Source: an uncultured Clostridia bacterium
GTDB taxonomy: Bacteria; Bacillota; Clostridia; Christensenellales; Borkfalkiaceae
Length of the DNA stretch: 55,312 bases
Reading direction: 5' to 3'
NCBI GenBank assembly: GCA_947625555.1
Contig: CANQOT010000010.1
Span: 1-55,312 of the forward strand
In this document: positions 43,724 to 53,500 of the stretch, piece after piece
Numbering within the stretch: position 1 is the stretch's first letter
How the letters are laid out: every line of letters begins with the position of its first letter
Notes under the pieces: generated by a model
The model's database searches: none
What the model was told of the DNA's origin: nothing
The model's input: the letters and a program-made list of their open reading frames with translations, nothing else
Position numbers and translations under genes: made by a program

Positions 43724-46700
43724 TTATGCGGCAGTCACCCATTCGAGTTGGATACTTGAACCGTCCATCGAAAGTTTTGCCACTCTGCCATCGTTGAGTT
43801 CGACGGTAAGGGTGCCGTCTTCATTCGCGGTCGTCTTCGAATAAGGGATATCCGTTTCCTCAAAATAATCTTGGAATTTCGTCAATTCCGTAATTTTCAT
43901 ATTGCCCTTTTCGTCCACATGGATCTTGACTCCCACCAAGAACATGTTGTATTCTTCATCATATACCATGCCCGATTCTTCCGTATCGCAATTTACTTGC
44001 ATGACGGTAAGAGCGAATTTGGGCGAATAGTTGTACGGCGCGATCTTGATGAGATATTCTTTATCTTCGATCGTGATGGTGGCCGAAGTTTTGTCGTCGG
44101 AATAGGTGATCCCTGAAATATCGACCGCCTTGCCGCTCTGTTCGATCTTCGAGATGGTATCGATATGCGCGAAATCGTCGCTCACCGTCAGCGTGATCTT
44201 GAAGCCGTCCGTCTCGATCACATAGCCCGCCATCTCCACCGTGAGCGCAGGGGCGCCTTCCTCGGAAGTGGTAACGGTCAGCTGATAGAGCTTGTATTCG
44301 GTCGGATAGCCGGTAAAGCCCCATACATTCTCTTCGATTTGGAAATAGTAATCGGAATATGCCACAGAGTAGCTGCCCGTTTCGCCATAGGAATTATATT
44401 CCAACTTTTTGAGGGTATAGACGGTCTCATTCTTCGCAAGCGTCAAGCGGATCCATATCGCTTGGCTCTTATCTTCGAGCACATACTCCTCGCCGAGGTC
44501 GGTGACGGTGAACGTGCCGCCTTCGAGCGTTGCGCTGAACCCGTGGTTTTCCGCATTGAAGGTGAGGATCCCGCTGTAAGAGCTGAACTCGATATTCGTC
44601 GCCGCCTTCCCGTCGTATGTGACCGCCGTGATCTCGATCGTCACGGACAGGGAGCCGAAGTAACTTTCGACTGTCGCCTTGTAAGTGATGGCTACGTCCT
44701 TGCTGTTGACGCTCGCATTCACCGTTGCGCTCTCGCCCGATTTGAGGTAGGTGACCTCATCGAGCTGAAACTGCTTGGCGTCAAGCGCCACCGTTCCGAC
44801 GGAGACGTAGCCCTTCTCATCGTCGTAGGCAAAGAGCGTCACCGTGTTATCCTGCACATAGTAGGAATACAGTTTTGCCGCTTCGTAGGAATAGCCATCC
44901 TTTTTGGAGAGGCTCGCAACGCCGCCTTCGAACCAGATCACGGCATCGGTCGCAAGATCGTAGAAGGCAAGCCCTTTCGCAAGGTCCTCTTCCGCCGTCC
45001 CGAGGGAAATATAGGGCGTAAGGTCGACTTCGAGCGCACCCGTCTTGTTGGGATCGTCCGCTTTGCCGCCCAAATCGTGATAGCTGATGACGGACGTGTT
45101 CCCCTTGAACTTCTTGCCGGCCGCATTGAGCGCATCCACGCCGCCGCTGACGAGGATCAAACTGCCCTCCGTCATGATCGTCTTGTTCACGATCCCGAAG
45201 TACCCTTGATAGCCGAGGAATGCGGTGAGGTCCACGGTGAGTTTGTTGAAATCTGTTACCTCGGTGAGGTCGAGGACAAACGGCCCTTCGATGAGGAGAA
45301 GGTTTTTGGAGAAAGCATATGCTCCGATCGTTTCGATCTTGCCGAGCTTGACTTCCGCAAGGAGGTCGCAGCCGTAGAATGCCCTTTCCCCGATCGCCGT
45401 CGCATTGGGAAGCTCCACCTTCAAGAGAGTTTTGATGCTTTCGAAGGCCGACTTGCCGACCGTGAGGATCTTGTCGGAGACGACCTCTTCGAGCTTGCTC
45501 ATCATGAAGAGCGCTTCGTCGTCGATCTTGGTGACATTGTTGAAGTTGATGTGCTTGATATTGGACGCGCCCGAAAGCATGAAGGCGCGGCTCGCGATCT
45601 CTTCGACCTCGGCAGGGATCGTGATGCTCTCATCCGTGCCGAAATACATATAGAGGACCTTGTCCCGAATGAGGTATTCTCCCTCGCAGAGCGCGAAGGT
45701 CTCGTTCGCGGTGTCGATCTCGTAGAAGATGCGTTGGGTAGAGCCTTCCACGTTGATGCAATAGATCTGCTCGCCCTCGATGACCTTGTAATACTCGCCC
45801 GAGGAAACGGCGCCGTAAGCATCGACATAGATCGCATTGCCGAAGCCGTCCATGTAGAGAATGGACCAATCGTCGTTGATGAGAAGGAGGTCCTCGTCCT
45901 CGCCGTAGACGGTATAGATATAGAGCACGCCGCCGCCGTAGGAGATGCCCGTAGCCTCGAAGATGAAGTTTTGCCCCGTCGATTTGAAGGTATAGGCGTC
46001 CTCGAAGCCCTCGGCGAACGCATAGGTGCCCTCGACAACGGTCTCCCGCTCATCCCCGTCGAGGGTGAACAGGGTGGCCTTGCTATGGCCGTCGAGATAG
46101 AGATAGTTGCCCGTCGTGCCGCCGACCGTCTTGTATTCGGCAACGGTGCCGTAGAACTTATCGCGGTAGTAGACCTTGGCGATCTCGCCTTCTTCCGCCG
46201 CAGAGTCGATATCAAAGACGTATTGCTTCTGTTCGCCGTCGACATAGGTGACGAACACGACGACGTTGCCTTCGGGGTCGTCCCTGAACTGCGGGGTCGA
46301 ATCGGCATACAGATCTTCGATGAAGCCGCGTGCCATATAGCCCTCGTAATCAAAGACGCCGTTTACATCTTCCCCGACGAAGGTCGCGCCCTCCTCGTAG
46401 TACCCGTTGCCGCCCGTGAGACGGCCGAGCTCAACGCCGTCGTCGGTATAGGCGTCGTAGCTACCCATAAGGGCGTTGTTGCGGAAGAGGATATACGCTC
46501 CCACGATGCGGGCCTCCCAAACATCGCCATCCTCGAAGGTGAGTTCGATCACGCCGCCCGTGATGTTGAGGATCTCGTAAGTTCCATTCTTCGTGACGAG
46601 CTCTTCGCCGTCGTCGCCCTCCACGATCTCCTCATAGATGAATGTGCCCGCGCCGTCGAGGAAGATCCCCGCGTCGGTGAGATATTCGGGCTCGCCGTCC

Positions 46701-49603
46701 TCCGAAGCGGAGGCGCCCATATAGTAGCCGAGCAAGTTCGCTCCGGGTGCATCGGTATCGATGGGCTTAAAGGTGTTCTTTTCCACGTCGATGGCGAACA
46801 GGAGGTCGAGTTCCTCGTTGTAGAACTCCACGACGTCGTACTGCGCCTCGTAGAACCCTTCGACCGCCTTGCCGCCTTGGGTGAGCGTTGCGCTCCCGTA
46901 GCCGTCGGTGACAAGTTTATCCGCGCCGTTCGTAAGAGAGTAGACCGCTCCGTCAAAGTAGTAGAACGTGTTCCCCACGACCTTGTATTGGAAATCCGTG
47001 AACAATGCGGCATAGTAGTAGTCGTCATCGGTGAGATAGTCGAGCTCATCGTAATAGATGGCGTCGTCCCACGTGAAGGTGAACTCGTTTTGCGAGCCTT
47101 CGACCGCGGTGACGTCGCCCGCGAAGAGGTATTCGACTACAACGTCATCATCGGTGGGATACCACAAAAGGCCGAGATAGGCCTTATCGGGGGTGAGAAG
47201 AAGGACGACGTCGCCGCCCTCGGTACCGTCCGGATAGGCGATTTCGAGGAGCTTGTTCTCTGTCCCGTCAATGGGATAGACGGTGTAGTCGCCCACGGGA
47301 TCGATCTCGTAGTCGTCGTAGTAGACGGCGTATTGCGTGGGAACGTTTGCGGGAAGGCCCGTAAAGACGAAGACCTCTACAAGGCCTAACGTGGTCTGCT
47401 TGTAGGTCACGGCTTTGGGATCGCCCTCCGCGGCTTGGAAGTAGGCATCGCCGAACACATCGACGTAGAGCTTGCCCTCGTCGCCTTCGTAGAAAACGTA
47501 CTGCTCGGGTTCGCCGTCCCACGTCTCTTTGGTAAAGGCAAAACTGCCGTCCTCTGCCATTTCGCCGAAATACATGCCGTCGTAATCGTCGTTATAAAGT
47601 TCACCCGTCCCGTCCCAAGACATATAGTACCACTCGCCATAGACAACGAGGGTATAGACGAAATCTTCATACTCCGCATCGTACTCGCCGTACCAAAGAT
47701 CGACGGTTTCGTCGAGACAGAAGTAGAGGAACGCCTTATGCGTGCTATCTACTTTATGTACGGTGCCCTTATAAGTAAAGTCGTTCGTGACCGCGTGGGC
47801 GCCGGGGGCGACGTCGAAGTCGCTGTCGCTCCACGGCTTGAAGGTGAGCGAAGTCGTACCGTCGCCGTTTTGCGCGTTTTCGAAGAGATACTTGGTCGTT
47901 TTATTCTGCGCGGTGTAATTCAGCCACTCGTTGACGCCCGAATAGGGGCCGACCATGGGGATGCCGTAGTAGGGGTCGTAGCCGTCGATGAGGAACTTTT
48001 CGTCGCTCTCGACGGTATAGGTGCCCGTCGTGCCCTCAGTCGGGTCAAGGACGTCATTTTTATAGACGGCGAAGCTCGCCCCGCCGAAGCCGTCGAGGGT
48101 AAGCGTTTCCCGCCTGCCGCCGTTCACGTGAACATACTCCCCTTCGTAGCCGTCGGAGAGGATGAACGTGCCGTCCACCGTGGGGCCGCTTTCGAGCGTC
48201 TTTTCGCCCTCTTGGAGCTTGATGAGGCCGAGGTCGAGGACGTTGATGATGCCGTTTGCCTGTAAGACGTACTCATATTCGAGCGGTTCGTCGGGATAGT
48301 CGCTGTCGTAATACTCGGCGACGCCGAAGCCGTCAAATCGGAAATAGAACCAGCCGCCGTCCTCGAACTCCCCGTCGTAGGCATAGCTGCCCGTGACATG
48401 ATCGTTCAGACGGAAATAGAGCACGCCCGAAACTTCGATGAGGACAAATTCGAAGGGATCGCCCGCGGCAGGCGTCACGACATAGATGCCCCTTTCCACA
48501 TCTACCGTATAGACGCCCGTGACGGGATCGCCCTCTTCGGGGGTATAGACGACTTGCTGTGCGTCTTTGATCTCGAGCGTCGCCTCGCTGTCGAAATAGT
48601 CGGCAAAGGTCTGTTCGATGGTATCGCGGAAGTAGTAGAAGTTTTCGCCCGCGATCTTGCCCTCGATCGCAAAGTCCTCTTTATCCGTTTGAAAGGAGAA
48701 GAGGCCCGTATCCTTGTCGTAGGCCGTACTCTTCTTCCTGCCCTCCATGCCGATACGGTCGAGATACAGGGTGCCCTCTTCCGTTTCGAGCTCATAGAGG
48801 AAGTCGGTGCTTTCGAACACGTCGGTGTAGAGCGTATATTTGGGATCGAGATAGACGGAAAGAAGGTTTTCCTCGCCCTCGGTCACGGACATGGGTACCG
48901 TCTTTTCCGTATTGAGCGTGTAGTGCTCGGGGACGACGTCGGAACCGTCGACCTGCGTGCCCGGCAGGGCGTATCCCGTCTGCGTCTCGCCTTCGCGGTA
49001 GATGTCGTAGTCCTCGGTCTCGGCATTGAACGCCGCAAAATCGAGCGTATAGGTCTTGACGGTATAGGGGATCTGCCAGAGCGCGGTGAGCGTTACGCCG
49101 CCCTCGGGCATCTTCGCATTCTCGGCAAGGGGCGAACCGTTCATCGCCCATGCAAAGAACTTATGACCATCCTTGGTGGGAACGAAGGTTTTCATGAAGG
49201 TATAGAGATCGCTCCCCGCCTTCAAATAGAGTGCATCCGCCCCCGTCAGCGAACCGCCGTCCAGATCGAGCATAATGGCGGGAAGTTGTTCCCATTTGCC
49301 ATAGTACGTTCTGTCCTCATCGGGCATGACGGAAGGAAGGGTCTGCTTTTCGCCCGTTCCGTTCTCCTCTAAATACCAGCCCTCGAACTCAAACCCCGTC
49401 TTTTCGGGATCCTCGGGAGGGGTGATCGTTTCGCCCGCCTTGGCGACGATATCGGGGATCTCGATCCCCTCGCCTGCGTTGAACTTCAACGTGTGTTTGG
49501 AGGAGCCGCCGCACGCGGCAAGCACGCCCGCCGCGACGAACAGGAGCAAAGTTGCGGTGAGCACCGCGATCTTCAAAAAGAGACCCTTTGCGACCTTTTT
49601 CAT
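43724..49603 (-). CDS. giant InlB/LRR lipoprotein 3
   Basis: 1,959 residues. The ATG at 49603 follows AAAGGAGG. Lipobox GVLAAC, Cys31. InlB-like repeats cover about 35-180 (GEGIEIPDIVAKAGE, FEFEGWYLEENG, HKFFAWAMNG). Beta-rich units follow to about 1,240, many tyrosine- and acid-rich (RETLTLDGFGGASFAVY, TLFTLDGDERETVVEGTYAF). DDWSILYMDGFGNAIY marks the same junction as in lipoproteins 1 and 2. The BspA-like leucine-rich block is at about 1,330-1,470 (IPAEVEEIASRAF, ATAIGERAFYGC). The C-terminal 480 residues match lipoprotein 2 (FLVGVKIHVDEKGNMKITEL). It is surface anchored; the ligand is unknown. More distant from lipoproteins 1 and 2 at the N-terminus than they are from each other. Confidence 0.9.
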   Translation of the reverse strand: MKKVAKGLFLKIAVLTATLLLFVAAGVLAACGGSSKHTLKFNAGEGIEIPDIVAKAGETITPPEDPEKTGFEFEGWYLEENGTGEKQTLPSVMPDEDRTYYGKWEQLPAIMLDLDGGSLTGADALYLKAGSDLYTFMKTFVPTKDGHKFFAWAMNGSPLAENAKMPEGGVTLTALWQIPYTVKTYTLDFAAFNAETEDYDIYREGETQTGYALPGTQVDGSDVVPEHYTLNTEKTVPMSVTEGEENLLSVYLDPKYTLYTDVFESTDFLYELETEEGTLYLDRIGMEGRKKSTAYDKDTGLFSFQTDKEDFAIEGKIAGENFYYFRDTIEQTFADYFDSEATLEIKDAQQVVYTPEEGDPVTGVYTVDVERGIYVVTPAAGDPFEFVLIEVSGVLYFRLNDHVTGSYAYDGEFEDGGWFYFRFDGFGVAEYYDSDYPDEPLEYEYVLQANGIINVLDLGLIKLQEGEKTLESGPTVDGTFILSDGYEGEYVHVNGGRRETLTLDGFGGASFAVYKNDVLDPTEGTTGTYTVESDEKFLIDGYDPYYGIPMVGPYSGVNEWLNYTAQNKTTKYLFENAQNGDGTTSLTFKPWSDSDFDVAPGAHAVTNDFTYKGTVHKVDSTHKAFLYFCLDETVDLWYGEYDAEYEDFVYTLVVYGEWYYMSWDGTGELYNDDYDGMYFGEMAEDGSFAFTKETWDGEPEQYVFYEGDEGKLYVDVFGDAYFQAAEGDPKAVTYKQTTLGLVEVFVFTGLPANVPTQYAVYYDDYEIDPVGDYTVYPIDGTENKLLEIAYPDGTEGGDVVLLLTPDKAYLGLLWYPTDDDVVVEYLFAGDVTAVEGSQNEFTFTWDDAIYYDELDYLTDDDYYYAALFTDFQYKVVGNTFYYFDGAVYSLTNGADKLVTDGYGSATLTQGGKAVEGFYEAQYDVVEFYNEELDLLFAIDVEKNTFKPIDTDAPGANLLGYYMGASASEDGEPEYLTDAGIFLDGAGTFIYEEIVEGDDGEELVTKNGTYEILNITGGVIELTFEDGDVWEARIVGAYILFRNNALMGSYDAYTDDGVELGRLTGGNGYYEEGATFVGEDVNGVFDYEGYMARGFIEDLYADSTPQFRDDPEGNVVVFVTYVDGEQKQYVFDIDSAAEEGEIAKVYYRDKFYGTVAEYKTVGGTTGNYLYLDGHSKATLFTLDGDERETVVEGTYAFAEGFEDAYTFKSTGQNFIFEATGISYGGGVLYIYTVYGEDEDLLLINDDWSILYMDGFGNAIYVDAYGAVSSGEYYKVIEGEQIYCINVEGSTQRIFYEIDTANETFALCEGEYLIRDKVLYMYFGTDESITIPAEVEEIASRAFMLSGASNIKHINFNNVTKIDDEALFMMSKLEEVVSDKILTVGKSAFESIKTLLKVELPNATAIGERAFYGCDLLAEVKLGKIETIGAYAFSKNLLLIEGPFVLDLTEVTDFNKLTVDLTAFLGYQGYFGIVNKTIMTEGSLILVSGGVDALNAAGKKFKGNTSVISYHDLGGKADDPNKTGALEVDLTPYISLGTAEEDLAKGLAFYDLATDAVIWFEGGVASLSKKDGYSYEAAKLYSYYVQDNTVTLFAYDDEKGYVSVGTVALDAKQFQLDEVTYLKSGESATVNASVNSKDVAITYKATVESYFGSLSVTIEITAVTYDGKAATNIEFSSYSGILTFNAENHGFSATLEGGTFTVTDLGEEYVLEDKSQAIWIRLTLAKNETVYTLKKLEYNSYGETGSYSVAYSDYYFQIEENVWGFTGYPTEYKLYQLTVTTSEEGAPALTVEMAGYVIETDGFKITLTVSDDFAHIDTISKIEQSGKAVDISGITYSDDKTSATITIEDKEYLIKIAPYNYSPKFALTVMQVNCDTEESGMVYDEEYNMFLVGVKIHVDEKGNMKITELTKFQDYFEETDIPYSKTTANEDGTLTVELNDGRVAKLSMDGSSIQLEWVTAA

Positions 49604-49925
49604 ATGATCCTCCTTTCAAATAGGTTTTTGTGCTCGGACTTCAAATTCCGAATGAAGTTATAAAATATTGTATAACGAAATATAACATAAAACACATAAA
49701 ACCGCCATATATTTTCATGTGAAATTTACTTTCTGCGCGCTTTGTAAATAAATCACACAAAAAGTTGAAAGATTACAAGATTTTTTCAAAATTTTCAAAA
49801 AGAAATTTGGTATTTATGCAAAAAATTTAGAATATTTGTATATTCTCGTGTCGCAGTGAATTTTTTCAAAAAAATGGCAAACAGCGGGGAATGTTCCCCG
49901 CTGTTTTTCCGTTTGTTTGAGAGCC
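49604..49925. other. AT-rich spacer upstream of lipoprotein 3
   Basis: 322 bp with no supported gene. It holds the terminator of the small lipoprotein gene and a GTTATA-8 nt-TATAAC inverted repeat (49657-49676). No promoter with both boxes could be picked with confidence, although several TATA-like hexamers exist. Confidence 0.6.
49879..49906 (-). terminator. terminator after the giant MBG-small lipoprotein pair
   Basis: A perfect 13-bp stem, AAACAGCGGGGAA / TTCCCCGCTGTTT, with a 2-nt loop, A-rich and T-rich on its two sides, 20 bp after the stop. Confidence 0.92.
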
Positions 49926-50552
49926 TCAATAGGCAAATGTCAGGGTGATGGTGACGTTGGAAGTTTGGCCGTTTCTCTCGTCGGTGGAAAGGTAGGCGAC
50001 TGCGATCTTCGCGATGTGCTCCCCCGACGTCGTGATCTCAATCGTCATCCCCTTCGGCGTCGCCGCCTCCGGAAATTCCTCCGCGATCGAGAACACGTTC
50101 CCCACCGCGCCGTCCTTTACGTTGCACTTCAATACGTCCTTTTCATACGTCGGCGTCCCCGTGAAGTAAAGCTCCTTCAAATCGAGCGTCACCGTGAACT
50201 TCGCCGCGGCATACGTCTCTTCCACTTCCTCCACCGTGTACGGCTCTTCACTCTCCGTCCCGATGGGGTTGAGCTTCTTCACCGTACCAGTCATGCTGTA
50301 CCCCTCGCCCGATTTCGAGATCGTCTTTTCGCTCTCGTACCGCACGAGGTCCCCTGCCGCGATCGTGATCTTCTGCCCGATCGTCTTGGCATCGGGAAGG
50401 CGTTCATACTTCTCCGTCACCTGTTCGAGGGGCGTCTTTTCCCCCTCTCCGCCGATCCCGCCCATCTGTCCGGGATCGAGCGTCGTACAACCCGCAAGCA
50501 ACATTCCCATGCACAGTGCTGCCGTCGCCACGGCGACCATCATCTTCTTCAT
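49926..50552 (-). CDS. small lipoprotein coupled to the giant MBG protein
   Basis: 208 residues. The ATG at 50552 shares one base with the stop codon of the upstream giant gene (TAATG), and its GGAGGG ribosome site lies inside that gene, so an earlier in-frame start is rejected. Signal peptide with lipobox LLAGC, Cys22. The mature part has a helix (EQVTEKYERLPDAKTIGQKI) and then beta strands (GYSMTGTVKKLNPIG, KFTVTLDLKELYFTG, GMTIEITTSGEHIAKIAVAY). I do not recognise the family. The tight coupling implies that the two products act together at the cell surface, perhaps as a docking or assembly partner; that is inference. Confidence 0.85.
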   Translation of the reverse strand: MKKMMVAVATAALCMGMLLAGCTTLDPGQMGGIGGEGEKTPLEQVTEKYERLPDAKTIGQKITIAAGDLVRYESEKTISKSGEGYSMTGTVKKLNPIGTESEEPYTVEEVEETYAAAKFTVTLDLKELYFTGTPTYEKDVLKCNVKDGAVGNVFSIAEEFPEAATPKGMTIEITTSGEHIAKIAVAYLSTDERNGQTSNVTITLTFAY

Positions 50553-53500
50553 TACAGGATCCCTCCTTTCTTCACGATATATGCAAGCGCTGCGAGCGCC
50601 GTCATCACTGCCGTGCCCGCGAACAATCCCTTCATGGGCCCGTTCGCGATGCTCTCTGCCGTCTCCGCCGCCGCGTCCGTATCCGCCAGCGCGTTCCACG
50701 CGTCGATGTACGCCTGATACTCCGCAAGCGCCGAGGCGCCCGTCTCGCGCTCCTCTTCATCGAGCGTTTGGATGGCCTTGTACATCTCGGTCAGCGTCGC
50801 GTAGTCCTCCGCCTTCAAGGCGTCGATATCCAGCCCCTTCGCGAGCGTTTCCAACTGTTCCAGAACTTCCGTCAGCTTCTTCGTGTACCCCGCCGCGTCC
50901 GTCACGACAACATTGAATACCGTCTGTCCGCAATAGTTCTTATCCGTGATCGTCACCGTCACTTCAAACTCACCGATCTCCCCGATCTTGGCGGGATCGA
51001 TGGTCACTTCGAGCGTCTTGTCCTCCGTTCCCTCGAAGTACGATGCGCTTGCGAACAGTACGAGCTCTTCTCCTGCGAACTTCGCACGCACCCCGCGTGC
51101 TCCGTCCGTCGTGAAGTTGCCCCCTTCCACGCCGAGGATAAATTTCGCCCCGTCGCTCACGTCCTGCTTTTCGACCGTGAACGTGCCCTTGGTCTGCTTC
51201 GTGCCCTCGAAGGTCACGGTGTAGTTTTCATTGTCCCACGCGCCCGCGATCTCGTACTCGCCCGCGTCCGTCATTTCGGGCTTCGTGAGAGTGACGGCGA
51301 GAACGTCTTTCTCCTCGCCCTCCGCGAGGCCGTCCCCAACGCCTGTCTTCACATGCCATTTGGCCGTATCGAAGGTATATTGATGCTGATAGTTATACGT
51401 CGCGCTCTGGTCCTCGATGACGACCGTCAACGTCCGCGCATCGATGGTGAACTTGCCCGCGGTGCCCAAAGTGCCCTCGAAGGTCACTTTGTAGTTGTCG
51501 TTGGTGAATGCGCCGTTGATCTCATAATCGTCCGCATTCACCCCCGCCTCCTTCGTAAGCACGATGAGGAGGTTGTCGCCGTCTATAATGCTGCCGTCCG
51601 TGATCGTCCAGCCCTTGTTTTGTTCCTGCGGAACGGAAGGCTCTTTGCCGTTATAGAGGGCGCTTTGGTCGTTGATCCTCACGGTGACTTCGCGCTCTTT
51701 GACGGTGTAGGTGCCGGGCGTGACTTCGAAGGTGTAGTTGGTCGCACTGCCCGTGCCCGTGACCTCGTAGGTGCCCGCTTCCTTGATGGAACGGCTCGCC
51801 TGCAACTCGATATGCAATACCGTTTGAGGATCTTCGCCCGCAACGAGGCCTTCCGCCGTATAGGTGAGTTTCTGTACCGCTTCGCCATAGACGCTCGTGA
51901 GATCGTCCGCCTTGACGGTGATCGCCTTCTTCGTAACGGTAAACTTCGCACTCTTCTCGAAGGTAACCTCGTAATCGTCGTTGGAGGCCTCGGCGGTAAG
52001 GCCGTAATCGCCGGCATCCTTCTGCCCGTTCACGAGCGTGATGGTGATGCCGAGGTCGTCCTCTTTGCCGTTCCGCGAGCACAGGCCGCCCTCTTCGACG
52101 GTATATTTGTCTTGGGCGGGCGTAGGAACTTCGCCCGAATATTCCGCCGTCTGCGCCGTGAGCGTCACCTTGATCTGCTTTTGAGCGATGGTGAACTGCG
52201 TCTCCACCGTGCCCGTGTAGTTTTCGCTCTTGGGTTTGACGGTGACTTGCACCGTGCCCGCGCTCACGCGGTCGGCCCCATCCGCATAGGCGAGTTCATA
52301 GTCGCCCTCGGCAACGGTGAGGCTGCCCGCCTTCACGGTGAAGGTCGGCGTCTGTTCATTTCCGTTATACGTGTAGCTGCCCGTGAGCTCGGCTCCCGTG
52401 AGCGTTGCCGCCTCGATGACGAACGCCGCTTTTACGGTGCTGCCTTCGACAGCGAGGTCGCCCTCGCCCTTGAACGTCACGGTATAGTTGTTGTTTTGAT
52501 AGGAAGCCGCGATATCGTATGCCTTCGCGTCCGTGCCCTCGGCTTCAAGTTTGACGTTGAGGACGGAGGCTTCGTCGCCGGCGGCGAGATCGTCCACAGT
52601 CCAATACGCCGTCTCGCTCGACGCCTTTTGCGCCCCTTGGTTGAAGGTCACCGTTTGCTTCTTGACGGTGACGGTGACGGGCCGCGCCGTAATGGTGTAA
52701 ACGCCGTCCTCGATCGTCAGGTCATAGTTATCGAGCACGGGCTTTGCCGCCGTGATCTTGTAGCTTCCGCCGACGTTGCTCTTGCTCTCCGCGTCGGTAT
52801 AAGGCTCGATGGCCGCCTTCACCGTTTCGGTGTCTTTTGCAAGCACACCCTCGGACATGGTATAGGTCAAATCCGTCTCGACCGCCTCGCCATAGGTGGA
52901 ACTCTTCGCCTCAAACTTCACCGTGACTTTGATCTTTTCGATGGTGAGCGTGGCCGTGAACGTAGCCTCGTAAGTCTCGCCGTTGTTGTCCGCAAAGGAG
53001 ACGGTCGCAACGATGGTGTACTTGCCCGCGTTCACCATTTCGTCGGCGGAAATGGATTGGCCGCTTTCCGCTTCGCCCTTCCAATAGGCATATTCCACAG
53101 AATATTCCCCTTGGTCGCTGTGGGGAAGGGTCGCCTCAATCTTCTGCGCTTCGCCATTATAGGGCTTGCTCGCGTCATTGAACACGAGCTCGGCAAAGGC
53201 TGCGATCGTGATCTGATATTGCCCGTTGACGGTTTTGATTTCGTAGTTCGGCCATGCGGCCTCGCGGCCTTCCTTTACCGTCACCGTGATGGTGTAGGTA
53301 TCCACCGCGCTGTCCTTCGTGGCGTCCGTTGTGAGCTCATAGTCCACGCCTTTTTCGAACTGATCGGGGTCAATAAGTCCCTCGACCTTCGCCGTGAGTT
53401 CGAGGAGATCCTGCTTTTGCGGCGAATGCTTATTCTCCGCCGTGATGGTGACCTTCGCCTTCTCGATGCGAAACTGTGCGGAGGCTTTCTCTGCCTTATC

